From Eulemur rufifrons (Eukaryota > Chordata > Mammalia > Primates > Lemuridae), in the NCBI RefSeq assembly GCF_041146395.1, contig NC_090989.1, positions 45,162,501-45,226,500 of the forward strand: a stretch of 64,000 nucleotides of DNA, in the 5' to 3' direction. A model generated the notes under the pieces. The model worked only from the letters and a program-made list of their open reading frames with translations. It was not told the DNA's origin and did no database searches. Both the position numbers and the translations under genes were made by a program. Numbering within the stretch: the first letter of the stretch is position 1; each line of letters begins with the position of its first letter. Of the stretch, positions 23,482-37,596 are shown one piece after another.

Positions 23482-24587
23482 TTTAATTTCAAAATAATAA
23501 GGGGGTACAAATGTTTTTAGTACATGGATACCTTGTATAATGCTTAAGCAGGGTTTTGTTGTGCCCATCACCAGAATAGTTTTCACTGTACCCGATAGGT
23601 AAGGTTTTTTTCCCTCACCCCTCCATTCACCCCTCTTCTTGGTTTCCGATGTCCTTTACAACTCTTTTACCCATGTGTACCCATTGTTTAGCTCCCACTT
23701 ATTGGTAAGAACATGTTCACTTAGGATAATGGTCTCTAGTTCCACCCAAGTTGCTGCAAAAGACATCATTTTATTCCTTTTTATGACTGAGTAGTACTCC
23801 ATGGCATGTATATACCATATTCCCTTTATCCATTCATGAATTGGTGGGCACATAAGTGGGTTCCACATCTTTGCAATTGCAAATTGTATTGCAGTAAACA
23901 TTCCAGTGTAGATGTCTTTTGGTAAAATGACTTCTTTTCCTTTGGGTAAATACACAGTGGTGAGATTGCTGGATCTAATGGTAGGTCTTTTATTTCTTTG
24001 AAGAATCTCCATACTATTTTCCATAGAGCTTGTACTAATTTGCATTCCTACCAACAGTGTATAAGTGTTCCTTTCTTACTGCATCTATGCCTGCATCTAT
24101 TGTTTTTTGACTTTTTAATCATGGCCAATCTGACAGGGGTGTGCTCTCTCATTTTGGTTTTAATTTGCATTTCCCTGATGATTAGTGATGTTGAGTATTT
24201 TTCATGTTTGTTCCTCATTTGTCTGTCTTCTTTGGAAAAACTTCTGTTAATGCCTTTTGCCTAATTTTTCATGAGGTTTTTGGGTATTTTTCTTGCTGAT
24301 TAGAGTTCTTTGTATATTCTGGATATTAGCCCTTTGTCAGATATTTTCTCCCATTCTGTAGGTTGTCTGTTTAAGCTGTTGATTATTTTCTTTGCTGTGC
24401 AGAGGCCTTTTAATTTAATTAAGTCATGTTTATTTATTTTTGTTGTTACATTTGACTTTGGGGTCTTTGTCATAAATTCTTTGCCTAGTTCAATGTCTAG
24501 AAGAGTTTTCCCTACATTTTCTTCCAGAATTTTTTTGGTTTCATGCCTTACATTTAAGTCTTTTATCAATCCATTTAAAGTCAAATT
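23482..24587 (-). mobile_element. L1 retrotransposon, 5'-truncated (antisense)
   Basis: The + strand begins with a T-rich start and 'aataagggggtacaaatg' (reverse complement of an L1 3' terminus). A 3'UTR follows, then antisense ORF2. The minus strand encodes ORF2 C-terminal pieces at 23656-24054 (WIKGIWYIHAMEYYSVIKRN) and further upstream at 24300-24584. Frames are broken. The insertion stops where the L1M 3' end begins at 24588. The 3'UTR is the older primate type, not the lemur-type one at 25.6 and 37.3 kb. Confidence 0.93.
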
Positions 24588-25611
<1,024 letters not shown>

Positions 25612-26480
25612 ACTTTTTTTAAATTTCAGCATATTACGGGAGTACAAATGTTTAGGTTACATATATTGCCTTGCCCAACCCGATTCAGAGCTTCAAGCCT
25701 GTCCATCCCCGAGACGGTGCGCACCACACCCATTGGGTGTGAATATACCCATCCCCTCCTCCCCCCCCCCCCACCTGCCCGGCATCCAATAAATGTAACT
25801 ACTATATGTGCACATAAGTGTTGATCAATTAATACCAATTTGATGGTGAATACATGTGGTGCTTGTTTTTCCATTCTTGTGATACTTCACTTAGTAGAAT
25901 GGACTCCAGCTCTATCCAGGATAATACAAGAGGTGCTAGATCACCATTGGTTTTTGTGACTGAGTAGAACTCCATGGTATACATATACCACATTTTATTA
26001 ATCTACTCATGTATTGATGAGCACTTGGGTTGTTTCCACATCTTTGCAATTGTGAATTGTGCTGCTGTAAACATTCTAGTGCAGATGCCTTTTTTATAGA
26101 ATGTCTTTTTTTCCTTTGGATAGATGCCCAGTAATGGGATTGCTAAATCAAATGGTAGTTCTACTTGTAGCTCTTTGAGGTATCTCCATATTACTTTCCA
26201 CAGAGGTTGTACTAGCTTGCAGTCCTACCAGCAGTGTATGAGTGTTCCTATCTCTCCACATCCATGCCAACATTTATTGTTTTTGATAAAAGCTATTCTC
26301 ACTGGAGTTCAGTGACATCTCATTGTGGTTTTGATTTGCATTTCCCTGATAATTAGAGATGTTGAACATATTTTCATAGGTTTCTTGGCCATTAGTCTGT
26401 CTTCTTTTGAAATGTTTCTGTTCATGTCCTTTGCCCACTTTTTAATGGGGATGCTTGATTTTTTTTCTAGGCTTCAGTTG
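25612..26480 (-). mobile_element. lemur-type L1, 5'-truncated (antisense)
   Basis: T run and AAATTTCAGCATATTACGGG start the reverse complement of a lemur-type L1 3' end. Next come a 3'UTR with a single 'cagagcttcaagcctgtcc' unit and a C-rich run (25757-25773, a G run on the element's strand). Antisense ORF2 then runs to about 26480. The 5' junction is ambiguous: CTTTTCCCACTTTTT on the left and CTTTGCCCACTTTTT on the right could be a 15-bp target duplication or shared L1 homology, because the target is itself L1. Confidence 0.9.
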
Positions 26481-28079
26481 GTTCATTCTTCAGTGTCAAA
26501 GAAATAAAAGTTTTTTTTCTTTCTTTTGTTTTCCAGGAATCTACCAGATTGAGTTTGTAAGAGTATGGGCTACCCCATTATCTGTCATGGTCTCCGAGGA
26601 GGGATGAGATGGGGTTCTGTGGAAAGGGAAATGCCTGCCTCAAAATCCCCAAACCCCAGGATGACAAAGGCTCCCTACCCCCTGCCATTCCCTACTCCAT
26701 TTTCATCCTCAACTTCGTCCCCACTCCCAGCCTCAATAAACAGCATACCTGTGCTTGGAAATTATACACCCACTCATTGGACTGTCTGTATCAGAGGGAG
26801 GCAGTAACTACCGGAACCATAATTTTGAGGGTTATAAATTTTTTTAGTCTATGGGAATAGAGCCAATATTATACCGTATATGTCCATTGATCAAATTTCA
26901 GATGTTTGACTTTAAAAACCTTTTCAGGAATGAGTTATATAGGAAAGTGGGGGTACTCATATAAAAGAAAATTTAAAATAAAATCCCTGAGTCTCATGCA
27001 GCTGAATAAAAATGCCCTATTTTATAGGACAATATGAAAAATCTCTTGAGTAAAGATCTTCTAATTTATGGGTCTAAAAACTAACTCTAAAAATGTCCTT
27101 GCATTTGAAAAGTAAAAGATATAGTGCACACACTCCTCTCCCGAGCATGGAAGTGGATGGTTTCCTAAAATTCTCCTGCAGAATTTCATATGAGCTGCCT
27201 TCAAAAATGTAAAATAATCCATTTTCTTCCCTGGTCTGTGGTACCTTGTAATCCACAAGCTGAATACATTCAGCTTTAGGGTATAAATGATCTTCTGAAC
27301 TTTCCAAACCTCTCCAGAGGTTTGGCTGAAGTAACAGCCTGTCACACAAAAGAAAGGTATTCTCCTCATTTGTGAAGAATTTAAATTTCTTTTTCTTTTT
27401 TTTTTAAAAAAGGGTCCTTCCTAAACAGTCTTGTGGTCTGAGCTTTTTGCTTGTGGTGCATGCTGCTCTTGAAAGTGGTTCAGTTTTATTATATGTAAAA
27501 AACAATCCTCCAAGGAAAATAATAAATACATTTCTAATTTTGTACTTGTGGAATCATTCCATTGGAAAAAATTATGCAAAACCCAGGGACAGGTATCCAA
27601 AAACAGCTGGAAGTCCAGAGCAGTGGGGAAGGCGCTCAGCCTGGATGTTTTGTCTGCAGAATCTGAACTTCTTTAATTTTATTCCTACTAAATTTTGTTA
27701 GTCATCTCTGTTTTCTTCAACCTTTCCTTGGAGAAAATCATTTTTAAAATTTGGGTAAGAATTATTTTCATAGGGCTGCTCTATAGAGTTTGAGTAGTTG
27801 ATACAGAAAAATAGAAAGATTCTTATTACTCCCTTATCTAGATACTTGCCACTCTAGCTGTTCTTCATCTTTATGGGGCTACAGACTTTAAAAATATGAC
27901 GAAAGCTGCGCCCCATCTTCCCAGGAAATGTTTTCTAGGTGCGTATAATTTAAAGGCTATTGTGGGCCTCAAATTAAACTTCTATTTCTACATGAAGGAC
28001 AGAGCAGAGAAATGGATTGTGTGTCTGTGGTGCCTCTGTGGATTCTATGTCAGCAGCCCTTTTTTCCCCTTTCTTGGCA
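26481..28079. other. unassigned DNA
   Basis: No gene or confident repeat. Minus-strand frames of 91 and 102 codons at 27061-27369 overlap in different frames and show no recognisable family. Confidence 0.5.
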
Positions 28080-28690
28080 TTGCCTACCTGTGCTGGTTAT
28101 CAATTTATTGTCTCTCAGCTCCAAATTCATTCTTTTTTACCCCGCTTTATGCTTTTATAGCTGGACCCCTTAAAATTTCTCCTTTGCCAGCTGGGTCGAT
28201 GTTAGGCTGGAGGAATACTTCAAGGCATAGCTGAGAAGGGGTTTCTTTTTCTGCCTCTGGGGTGCTTTATTTTTTCCTCCCATGCTGTGGCTGACAGTAG
28301 TGTTTGGGAGGCCCAGTGACACTCATTCTCCAGTGTATTTTTCTGTCCCCTAACAGATAGCTTTCTGCAGAGCAGCTGCAGCCTGCTGGCTCCCCGGCAA
28401 CGTTCTCCTCCTTCCAGCAGGACACTTCTACATCCTCTTCAGCAAGGTCTGATTTACAGCCTTGGGCATGGGAGGATCCCCCTCTAGTTCCTAGTTTGCT
28501 ACTTAGGTGTTCTCCTCTGCCCTAGAAGTAGTAGTTGTTTTGTTCTTCCTGAATTCTTTAGGGTCCTCTTTACCCTTTTTAGTAGTTAACCACCTTTTAT
28601 TAGTTAATAATTCACTACATTAAGTTTTCCCTGTTTAAATTACTGGTGGTGTTTCCACCTTCTGACAGAACCCTGGCATTTAACAGTTAA
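28080..28690 (+). repeat. possible degraded LTR or other old retroelement
   Basis: 'atcaatttattgtctctcag' at the start, and 'ttagttaataattcactaca' with 'ccctgtttaaattactggtg' near the end, recall a dispersed mammalian repeat whose name I cannot place. Boundaries and class are uncertain. Confidence 0.3.
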
Positions 28691-29939
28691 TTTCAATTTC
28701 AATGACTTTTCCATTTTCAAACACTCACCCCCTTTTTAAAAATAAACTTTGGCAGCAGTTTGTGACAGGCACTGATACCTAATTCTCCTCTACATCAAGG
28801 TACCTGGAAGGATTTGCTTGACGTTAGGCATGAACAGAAATGATGCATGTCATTTCCACATGGAATCATTCAGTGGCGAGCGCTCAACTCTCCAGCCTAA
28901 TCTCCAAACACCTATCTTTGTATTCAGTTGGCTTTTAACTACTCTCTGCTAAATTAATTACCAATATCTAAGGCATAGGCCAGTGATTGCCAAAGAGTGT
29001 TCTAAGGAACAGGAAATGTTAGACAAGAAAAAGTTGGGGGTCAAATTAATTGATTAATACTGTGTTAAACAATTGGTATTTTTTTTTCTCTGCAGATTCT
29101 GAACATGTTCATTATGCTACTATATAATGTCGGTCTCTAAGAAGGGGGTATTTTCTAAGCTTTTTTGACCAAGGAGCCCATAATTGCTGGGGCAGGTGAA
29201 AAGCAAGTTGGAGGTTGAGTCCTATCAATTTAATGCTTCCGTGGGAAATGGCATGTGTCACTTCCACTCACATGCTTACTTTCTTGGGAATCCCCCAGTG
29301 TTACCTTGGAGGAGAAGGGAATAGATTCTCCATGAACAATAACAATGCCTGCTACAAAATGCCATCAAATTTATTAAAACAACATTTTTGTAGCAGCAGC
29401 AAACAAAAATGGACTTTTTGTGATGCTGGTAGCCTAAAGGATATCATTTTACTATTGTAGAGTCATCAAAGTTAAAATTAAGTGTCTGATAGCTTTATTG
29501 ACTCTGTCAGTGGTTTGCGATCTTTATACATAGGATGTCCCAAAAGACATGCTTTTTACTATGCTTTTGATTATGTTGGGGGAAAAACACATAAAAAGAT
29601 TAAATGTTTTATCTCAGAAAGTTATCAGTGAAAGAGATCCAATGCATTATCTCTATGGTTATATTGAGACTAACACATATTACTGCTCTTTAGAAGTTGA
29701 ATAATGTCTGAAAACCTTCAAAATTAATGACAGCTTAGGGGTTTTGAATGTTTTACAAGAGACCTAATATTTAGAACAGTCCTCAATTTCTTTAGGTTTG
29801 TTAATATTTTATCAAACTCCTTTACATTTCCATTTTTGCAGAACTATATTTTTGCATTAATAATATCTTCTACATGTATCATTGGTGTTCAGGGCTTGAA
29901 ATACTAGAGAACAACTGAAGGCATCTTGGTAACTGGAAT
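28691..29939. other. unassigned DNA
   Basis: No gene or repeat recognised. Confidence 0.5.
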
Positions 29940-30060
29940 TCTAATTCTACTTAATAAAAGTGTAATATTGGCTAAATTCTTTAACCTTTCTGGGCCTTGT
30001 TTTTCACTCATAAAAATAGCAAATTTGAAATAGGTGATCTTTATGACCCTACAATTTTTA
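29940..30060 (+). repeat. MIR SINE fragment
   Basis: 'ggctaaattctttaaccttt' followed by 'ctgggccttgtttttcactc' and 'ataaaaatagcaaattt' matches the MIR core and following segment ('caagttacttaacctctctgagcctcagtttcc'). Confidence 0.65.
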
Positions 30061-31284
30061 ATAAGATATTTTACAGCTTCAATTCCATATCTTCTGCATA
30101 TAAAGTGAATAGATTGAACTAGATCTATGGCATTAACAAGCTCATAGGCTAGTACTAAGCTTCAAGAGACTTTGCTAATTAAACGGGTTCCAGAAAACAA
30201 ACCATAAAAAACTCCTGTTTTCTATTGAGATGTGATAGAAGTTGGCTACTAATAATACATATTCACAGAAAGCTGGGAAGATTCCATTTAGGTCACTGGA
30301 TAATTGGGAGCTTTTGCTTTCAATAACTCTAATGAAAGGCCACTGTATCACTATGAACAAAGAGAAATGGAATTGTGAGTCTTTAAACTGGCATCAAGTT
30401 GACAAATTATCAAGCTATTTCCAAGAACCAAAAAAAATTGTCAGAATTCATAAACACTTGCAAAAAAGTTTTAGGAACACAAGCCTAAGAATTTTATGAT
30501 GGTGATGAGATGGCAGTTGCTTATCAATAATTGCTAATAAATGTTCATGTTTCAGTTTTTAAAGCAATCATTTTAATTACATAGTTGAATAAGCTAATCA
30601 AAAGGAAATCACTCTGATGATCAAAAGGAAAAAATATTCCCTGACTTGACAGAATTGAAAGTGTTGGGTTTGGGAGTTGGGGTCGAAGCATTTTCCCTGG
30701 GGAAGTAATTGTCAAATACTTGGGATTTGTTTTTATGAAGAAATATGGAAGGGGTTACTACACTCTTGTTTGTAAGAAACCTTCACAATGTGCAGAGGGT
30801 GGGATTCATGTTGTCATTTGTTTCATGTCAGATGTGTTTCATTTAGCCTTCTGTGTTAGGTAATAGGTGTTTGCCAATACTGCCTGAAAAAGAAGACTCA
30901 CCTACCCCACCCCTATATTTTCTCCTTCCTGGAGAAGATAAAAGCAGACTTTAGTGAAGATTGGAAATGATTGTTCCTCTCACGCTTTTCAGTTCAAGAC
31001 TGAGGCACTTCCAGAAGCTGAAAACCAGGGCACATAGTGATAGTTATGGAACAGAGCTCAGATGGGCACCAACTTCCCACACATGGGACAGAGTTGAGCC
31101 ACACTTGTGCAAAGAGAACAATGCTCCTTAGCCACTTTAGGCTCAATCTTCCTCTACTTCTTCCATTAACTCAGCTGAAGTTATTCTCTCTATGTATTTA
31201 GGATTCTGTGTACATGATACACATACTGCACAGGTACTATGTAGAGAAAAACAGAGAAGTAGACCCAACTGCATCTCAGATTTA
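30061..31284. other. unassigned DNA
   Basis: Nothing recognised. The frame at 30242-30499 (85 codons) is featureless. Confidence 0.5.
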
Positions 31285-32060
31285 CTAGTTCATTCAGTAA
31301 ATATTTATTGAATGTCTAGTACATACTAGACACCATGCTATGCACTGGGGATGTTATACTAAACAGGACAGACACACAGAAAGACAGTAGATAGGAAGAG
31401 GGAGTCAAACCCAAATTTAATAAACAGATAAGCTAAATAATTACAGATTTAGATAAGACTGACAAAGGAAATAAATAAGATGAGCAGATGGAAAACAATG
31501 GGAAAGAGGAGCAATGGTTTTGGGTAGAAACATCAGGGAAGGCTAGTTTATGGAGGTGACATTTGAGGTCATATTTTAGCTGCAACTCCAGGGATGAGAA
31601 GGAGATGATAGCCATGCGAATACTGTGTGGAGGAGTGGGTCAGGAAGAGGGGAGGGCATGTGCAAAAATAGCTTTCAGAGTTGGAAAGATCTTGGTGATT
31701 CTTGAAGCTGAAAACAGTCCAGTGCAGCAGGAGCACAGTGAGCAAGAGGGAAGAGTGGCAGAGAGAGCCGAGACTGGAGCGGGAGTGGTGGGGTTGTCAT
31801 GGGGGATCTTGCAGGTTCTTCCCTTGCATCTTGTTTAAATGCAACGGGAAACCATTGAGGGTTTCTAAACTGGAGCTTAACATTATCCAACTTCTGATTT
31901 AAAATCCCTCTTTCCTCTGTGTGGGGAAGGGACTGGAAAGAGACAAGAATGGAGAAATAAGAACCATAAGAAAGCTATTGTGTCATCCAGAGGGGAGTTG
32001 ATGTTGGCCTACAGTAAGAGGGAGGAAGTGGAGAAGGACAGAAGAGGACAGATACTTGTT
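31285..32060 (+). repeat. old mammalian dispersed repeat (family not named)
   Basis: Begins 'tcattcagtaaatattta' and 'ttgaatgtctagtacatac', followed by 'tgcactggggatgttata', 'ggaggtgacatttgagg', 'gagggcatgtgcaaaaatag', 'gaaaccattgagggtttct' and 'cttaacattatccaac'. I have seen this order of phrases in many mammalian genomes, and it recurs in pieces at 46.7-47.5 and 52.5 kb. I recognise it as a dispersed repeat but cannot assign the family. Short frames on both strands (31433-31902) come from it. Confidence 0.6.
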
Positions 32061-33490
32061 TGGCAAAAGGACTATATTATACATATGAAAAGAGACATGA
32101 AGATTGCATCATAAAGTATAAATGCATAATTCTTGCATATCAAACAATAATAAAGACAACTTTATTTGATCATGTGGTTCAACCCTTTCATTTTAGAGAG
32201 AAGTCTGAAACCCAAGAAAAAACTAGTTAGTGGGACACTCACTATCAAAACGTTTCTTCTGGTTTCCTCTTTGGTGCTTTTTCCTTTATAGAGTGATGTG
32301 AAATACAAGATTAAATTTATGGGGTTTCCATCTATTTTTCATTGAGTATAGTTTGAAATTCTAAAAATGAAAATGGTTGTAGCATCAGTGAAACTCTGAT
32401 GGGATTCTTTTGGCTTGAATACTGTCTATCTATTTCATAAAAATGACTGGTTGAAAATAAAATTAATTAATTAACTTTTTTTGGAGGAGTTGACCAGCCT
32501 TAGAAATATTTAGACAGTTTAGAACAATATAGTATACCCTAAGCTTAAGGGCTGGAGTATTAAGAAAAAAAAACAGTTAGTGGGCTAAATATGCAGATCT
32601 TTAGCCTTTTTGCAATGCAATGTTTAAATTAGCAGAATGTTATGATGGACAGAGAGAAAGGTGAGAGAGTTAGAAAGGACTGTCTTCCCTACTGGAATGC
32701 TAGCTGTCTTTGACTTCTCTCTCCTCCTGATAACTGAAGCTAGACCAGAGTAATTAACCGTCAGTAAGTTGGAGAAGAAGCTGAGGTGGGGATTGTAGCT
32801 ATGGTGAATGCTTCATGGAATCGTGGAGGCGAGGCTAGCTTTCTTACTGGGCTAACTAGCTTAATGGATGTGCTTTTGGTAGATTATCCTTACTCTTCCA
32901 AATACAATCATCTATCTCCACTGACCTGAAACTTTGTCGTAAATTTTCAGAACACAAACTTTTCATAATTGTGTTTATATTTTTAATTTATCAATGTCTC
33001 TGCCTGACCCACCCCAATACCCTGCTTTCCATAGATGCCTGACTTAATTGAAGTAATCTCTTCCTTGATCTCAGAATGTGAATAGACACAGTAAGGTACA
33101 ATTTGTCCCTATCATTAAAAACAATGAATTAAGCAGATGGCAAAGTGCCAAAGTGAAAAGTAAAGGAAAACAAAACAAAAAATTAAATCCTGAATCATCT
33201 ATGATTCTATGATTTCGTTATGATATTTGTTGTCAATAGACTTTTTTTGTCAACTACTCTGTTCGTCATTTCCAGAAATTATAGATCCATACTTAGCCAC
33301 TTTCTATTGAGCTTTGAGAAAAATAATGCAAATATCCTGTTATAATCATAGAGGACAGTTGATAATTAAATTGAAAAAACTCAAATTCCTAGGTAACTTG
33401 CATCTTAATTCCCATTTTTTCTTTTCTTACCCCATCTCTCTCACATTATTCCTCATGCAATAAATAAGGTCAGACAGAAAAAAACTATGA
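32061..33490. other. unassigned DNA
   Basis: Nothing recognised with confidence. A weak antisense MIR-like phrase lies near 32180-32230. Confidence 0.5.
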
Positions 33491-33640
33491 GTGCTAGATG
33501 TAGTGTCATGCACCTGTAGTTCCAGTTGCTTGGGAGGTTGAGGCAGGAGGATCACTTGAGCCCAAGAGTTTGAGACCAGTCTGGGCAACATAGCAAGACC
33601 TTGTTTCAATTAAAAAAATAAAAAAAATATATATATATAC
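33491..33640 (+). mobile_element. free left Alu monomer (FLAM)
   Basis: CACCTGTAGTTCCAGTTGCT, 'aggcaggaggatcacttgag', 'gagaccagtctgggcaacat' and 'agcaagaccttg' give one Alu arm, ending in an A/TA-rich tail with an (AT)n run. Only one monomer is present. Confidence 0.88.
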
Positions 33641-34802
33641 ATACAATGTGAGGAGGTATACTAGGTAAAGAAAATATAAATAAAGAATCTTCTCTATTTA
33701 TTAGCTTAAAGTAGGTTTGTATAAATCCATCACCATATTTCAGACAAATCTTTCAGGTTTAGTGTATACTTCTTGATTAAATAAATTAGATGCATTTAAT
33801 TTATCTCAGTTTACATTAAGTTCAAGGTAAGGTCAATTACATTTATCTAAATTTTTATTTAAAAAAGACATGGTGGTCATTCTTGTAGATTAATGCTATT
33901 ATACATTAATTTCATTTCTCTTTTTATATCTACCAGAAAGATATTCAAGCATAATCTACAAACTAAACCTAAAACATTCAGGCAATGTATAATAATTAAA
34001 AACTAAGCCTGTCGAACAGTCTAGTTCTAGGTAATATTTTTAGAAGTAACCCAATGATAAAGATAACTAGTAGAGGCTTTGTCTCAACTGAAATAAGGTA
34101 ATTGTAGAAGTTATGTGAAAATTTGGCGTGGATTGGTTTATAAAGCATTTTAATATCCTGGTTATTGGGCATTACATTCTTGGAAAACTAATGGAAAAAG
34201 GAGGAACTGACTATATTTGCAATGAATGATTTCTTTGGGAAAAGCAAAAAAAAAAAAAAATACCCAATTGAAGAATATAGGGCAAATATTACATCTGTTT
34301 TATCTTGCTGGTGGCTTCATAAATGTCTATTCTGTTTTTCTATTTGTTTAAAATATTTTATTATTGTAAATTTTAAGGATGGGATTGTCATCACCATAAT
34401 ATAGTTTCTTAACTTTTAGAGATACATACTGAAACATGTTGGGGTTCTTTAAAATATTTGAGCATTAATAAAAAATAAAAGCATTAAAAGAATAAATAAA
34501 ACAAGTATAGCACAATCTTGATGTATGTTGAATCCAGATTATAGTTTTACATGCATATACATATTTTTTTCCTAAAAGAGAGTGCATGTACATTTATTTT
34601 TTTACATTTTTTAAATTTCAGCATGTACATATTTTTAAATAAGGGAGAATACTTCATCTTAAAGCTGTTGGGACATGGATGCTTACATGAACACTAAAAG
34701 GAATTGATAGATTAATCAAGAAGATTAATTAATATACATTTTTTTTTTTTTTTTTTACCAATTCTGGCTTTCTAAATATTTATTTTGCTTATATCAAATG
34801 TT
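33641..34802. other. unassigned AT-rich DNA
   Basis: No gene or confident repeat. A T run at 34739-34756 lies about 50 bp before the Alu tail. A short phrase 'aaatttcagcatgtacat' at 34613 echoes an L1 3' end but is too short to call. Confidence 0.5.
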
Positions 34803-35164
<362 letters not shown>

Positions 35165-36870
35165 AGTTCATCCATTTTTGATGAGCCTATGATGAGAGTA
35201 GTGACAGGTGAGGTTCCTGAGAAATTCCAGCTCTCTGCTTGTGTAATTCCCACTGCATTATTGTATAGTTCTTTAACCATTGCTTATGTCAACCCTCCAA
35301 CCCTGCATCACCTACCTGCTCACTCTGAATGAAGACTTTGACCATGAGAGTCACTTTAAAGCCATTTTGTAAAGGAAACAAATAACAAGAGCAGCAATTA
35401 ACAGAGGTTAAATGAGGAACATTCTGAAAAGCATATTTGAAATCCCACGAATATGGAGACATTATCAGCAGGATAGCTGGTGAACATTTACCACATCAAC
35501 ATCTATGACTAATAGGCAATTCAAATTCATTTATCAGAGTTCATACAAATAACCATTCTTTTTTGCTTATGTGCTATTTCCTTCTTGCCTCTGATAAACA
35601 CACCTCATATAAGAAATCACTGTAATATAAAGTTAGTTTAGCTCTGGGAATTTTTGTTAAAAAATATTTGCACATAAGAAGAAAAGGCCCTATTATTTGG
35701 AAATTAGCACACACCTTTTATCTTGCCCCAAAGACAGAATAAATTCTTTATTGTATTTCCTTAATTTCCCCCCCCCCATGTTCTGTATATTTTGGACTTG
35801 ACAGCATTGTGTTGTATACTGTGTTGGTGTTTCTATTTTGATTAATCAGACCATGTTCAGGATTCAGGACTTTTAGCACCCATCCCAGTGCATGTTAAAT
35901 CAATTATGGAAGCACAGGGTAGAAGTGAAAGCATTTCTACCCAAAAGGCCCTGCTAAAGCTGTTAAATTCAATTAAGTACACATTCTGTCTTCAGAATTA
36001 GAGTTTAATATTCCAAGTCAAAGCTCAATTCCCTTTGTTCTTCCTTGTACCCAAACATACATTCTGCCACTGAGGCTATGTGTCTATGCCATGCTGTCTA
36101 GCCCAAAAACGACACAGTGATTTGCAGCCCTCCTGAGAAGCTTATTACATCCACTAGTTGCATTTGGAAGAATTTTGAAGGCTTCTTTTTTGGGGGGGGA
36201 AGCATTTTTTGTTGGTTACTACAGAAGAAATTTGGGTTTTGGGTTTTATTTTCATACCAGGGTCAGGTTGCTAAGCCGGAAATCGAATTAAAACTGGCAC
36301 GTCTCTGTGGTTTCATTTGCTTTTCTTCCTGCCATGGGATAAGCTGGCACCAAAGTCTTGTTTTGAAACCCTGAAATTCAAGCCTTGGAAAAATCAGTGC
36401 CAATAGTGTGAGTTGAAAATGCTTGGTTTGAATTTCCATAGGATTGTGGGACCCAAATAGAAAGGTTGAATTAGAGTTTGTCTAAGTGGCCAGTGGAATA
36501 TCTTCTTCAGGCAGGTTTGTGAAGAGATTCAGACACTGTCTTACAAACTGTTTAAAGGTTAAACTTGCACCAGCCCTTCCTCTACTGCATATGTTTATGG
36601 GAGAAAAGAAAACATGTGTCAAAGCCAAAAAGCAAAAGTGTGGGTTGTTGTGTTTTGAAGAAGTATTTGGGGATATTTTATAGAAGGAAGAGGAGGGAAT
36701 TGGGTTAGCTGAATTTGTTCAATGTGGGATATTGGGAGAAAAAGCAAAGATTTTTAGAGCATTCTTGCTGCGTATTATGAGTGGAATTTTCTTTGGAGAT
36801 GCTTTAAGAAATTTAAGTAAAGATTTAAATTGCTTTTAAATTCTCCTTTTTTTTTTTTTTAAAGGTTAGT
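35165..36870. other. unassigned DNA
   Basis: No gene or repeat recognised. C run at 35768-35776, G run near 36191 and T run at 36847-36860 are simple sequence. Confidence 0.5.
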
Positions 36871-36900
36871 CTCCTTTAAAAAAGGAGTGCTCAAGCACTC
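36871..36900. other. two overlapping inverted repeats
   Basis: CTCCTTT/AAA/AAAGGAG (36871-36887) is followed at once by GAGTGC/TCAA/GCACTC (36885-36900). The two perfect stems share a GAG. No T run follows, and this is mammalian DNA, so a bacterial-type terminator is not implied. Confidence 0.7.
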
Positions 36901-37271
36901 TGTGGATTACAAACTGAGATCAGTTTGGCCTTGTTCTTATATTGAGTAGCACACTTCACCCAACAGCCTAGCTTCATATTCAGAAAGAGTTTTAAATATC
37001 CCTTTTCATTACTTTTTCTTCAAAATTAGATTTTAAAATTGGAAAATATTTCCAATCACCATCATTGGAACAGGAGATTTAATTTCTTTTTTCATTAGAT
37101 TTTATCCAATATTAGATTTTTTTATCTGAAAATATTTCAAACTTCAGGCAGTATGATATGTTCTTGATTGATAGAGAGTTGAGAACATCTAATGCTTATT
37201 GCCATTGCAGTCTGTTGGACTACCTATATGCAGAAATGAAGAACAGGTAAGAGACAGTGTGTAGACACTTG
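36901..37271. other. unassigned DNA
   Basis: Nothing recognised up to the L1 target site. Confidence 0.5.
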
Positions 37272-37376
37272 CAGACATGAACTCTTTTTTTTTTTAAATT
37301 TCTATTTCAGCTCATTATGGGAGTACAAAAGTTCAGGTTATATATATTGCCCATGCCTCCCCATCCCCCCAAGTCT

Positions 37377-37560
37377 GAGCTTCAAGGGTGTCCATTCCCT
37401 AGACAGTGCACATCGCACTCATCATGTAGGTATGCACGCATCCCCTCCCCCGCCCATCCCCCCCAGTCAGAACTTCAAGCATGTCCATTCACCAGGCAGT
37501 GCGCATTGCACTCATCAAGTAGGTATACACCCATCCCTTCCCCGCCAGCCCCCACCTCTG
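37377..37560 (-). repeat. 93-bp tandem duplication within the L1 3'UTR
   Basis: 'gagcttcaag' at 37377 recurs as 'gaacttcaag' at 37470, 93 bp on. The following text runs in parallel: 'tgtccattc', 'agacagtgca'/'aggcagtgcg', 'gcactcatcatgtaggtatg'/'gcactcatcaagtaggtata', then C-rich blocks. The related L1 at 25.6 kb has only one such unit, so this is a unit-number difference between L1 copies or subfamilies. Confidence 0.88.
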
Positions 37561-37596
37561 TCCGATACCCAATTGGTGTTATTCCCAAATGTGCAC

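Noticed and set aside
34613..34660. Possible extra L1 3' end ('aaatttcagcatgtacat')
   Set aside because: Only about 15 bases match the L1 terminus, with no tail or target duplication.
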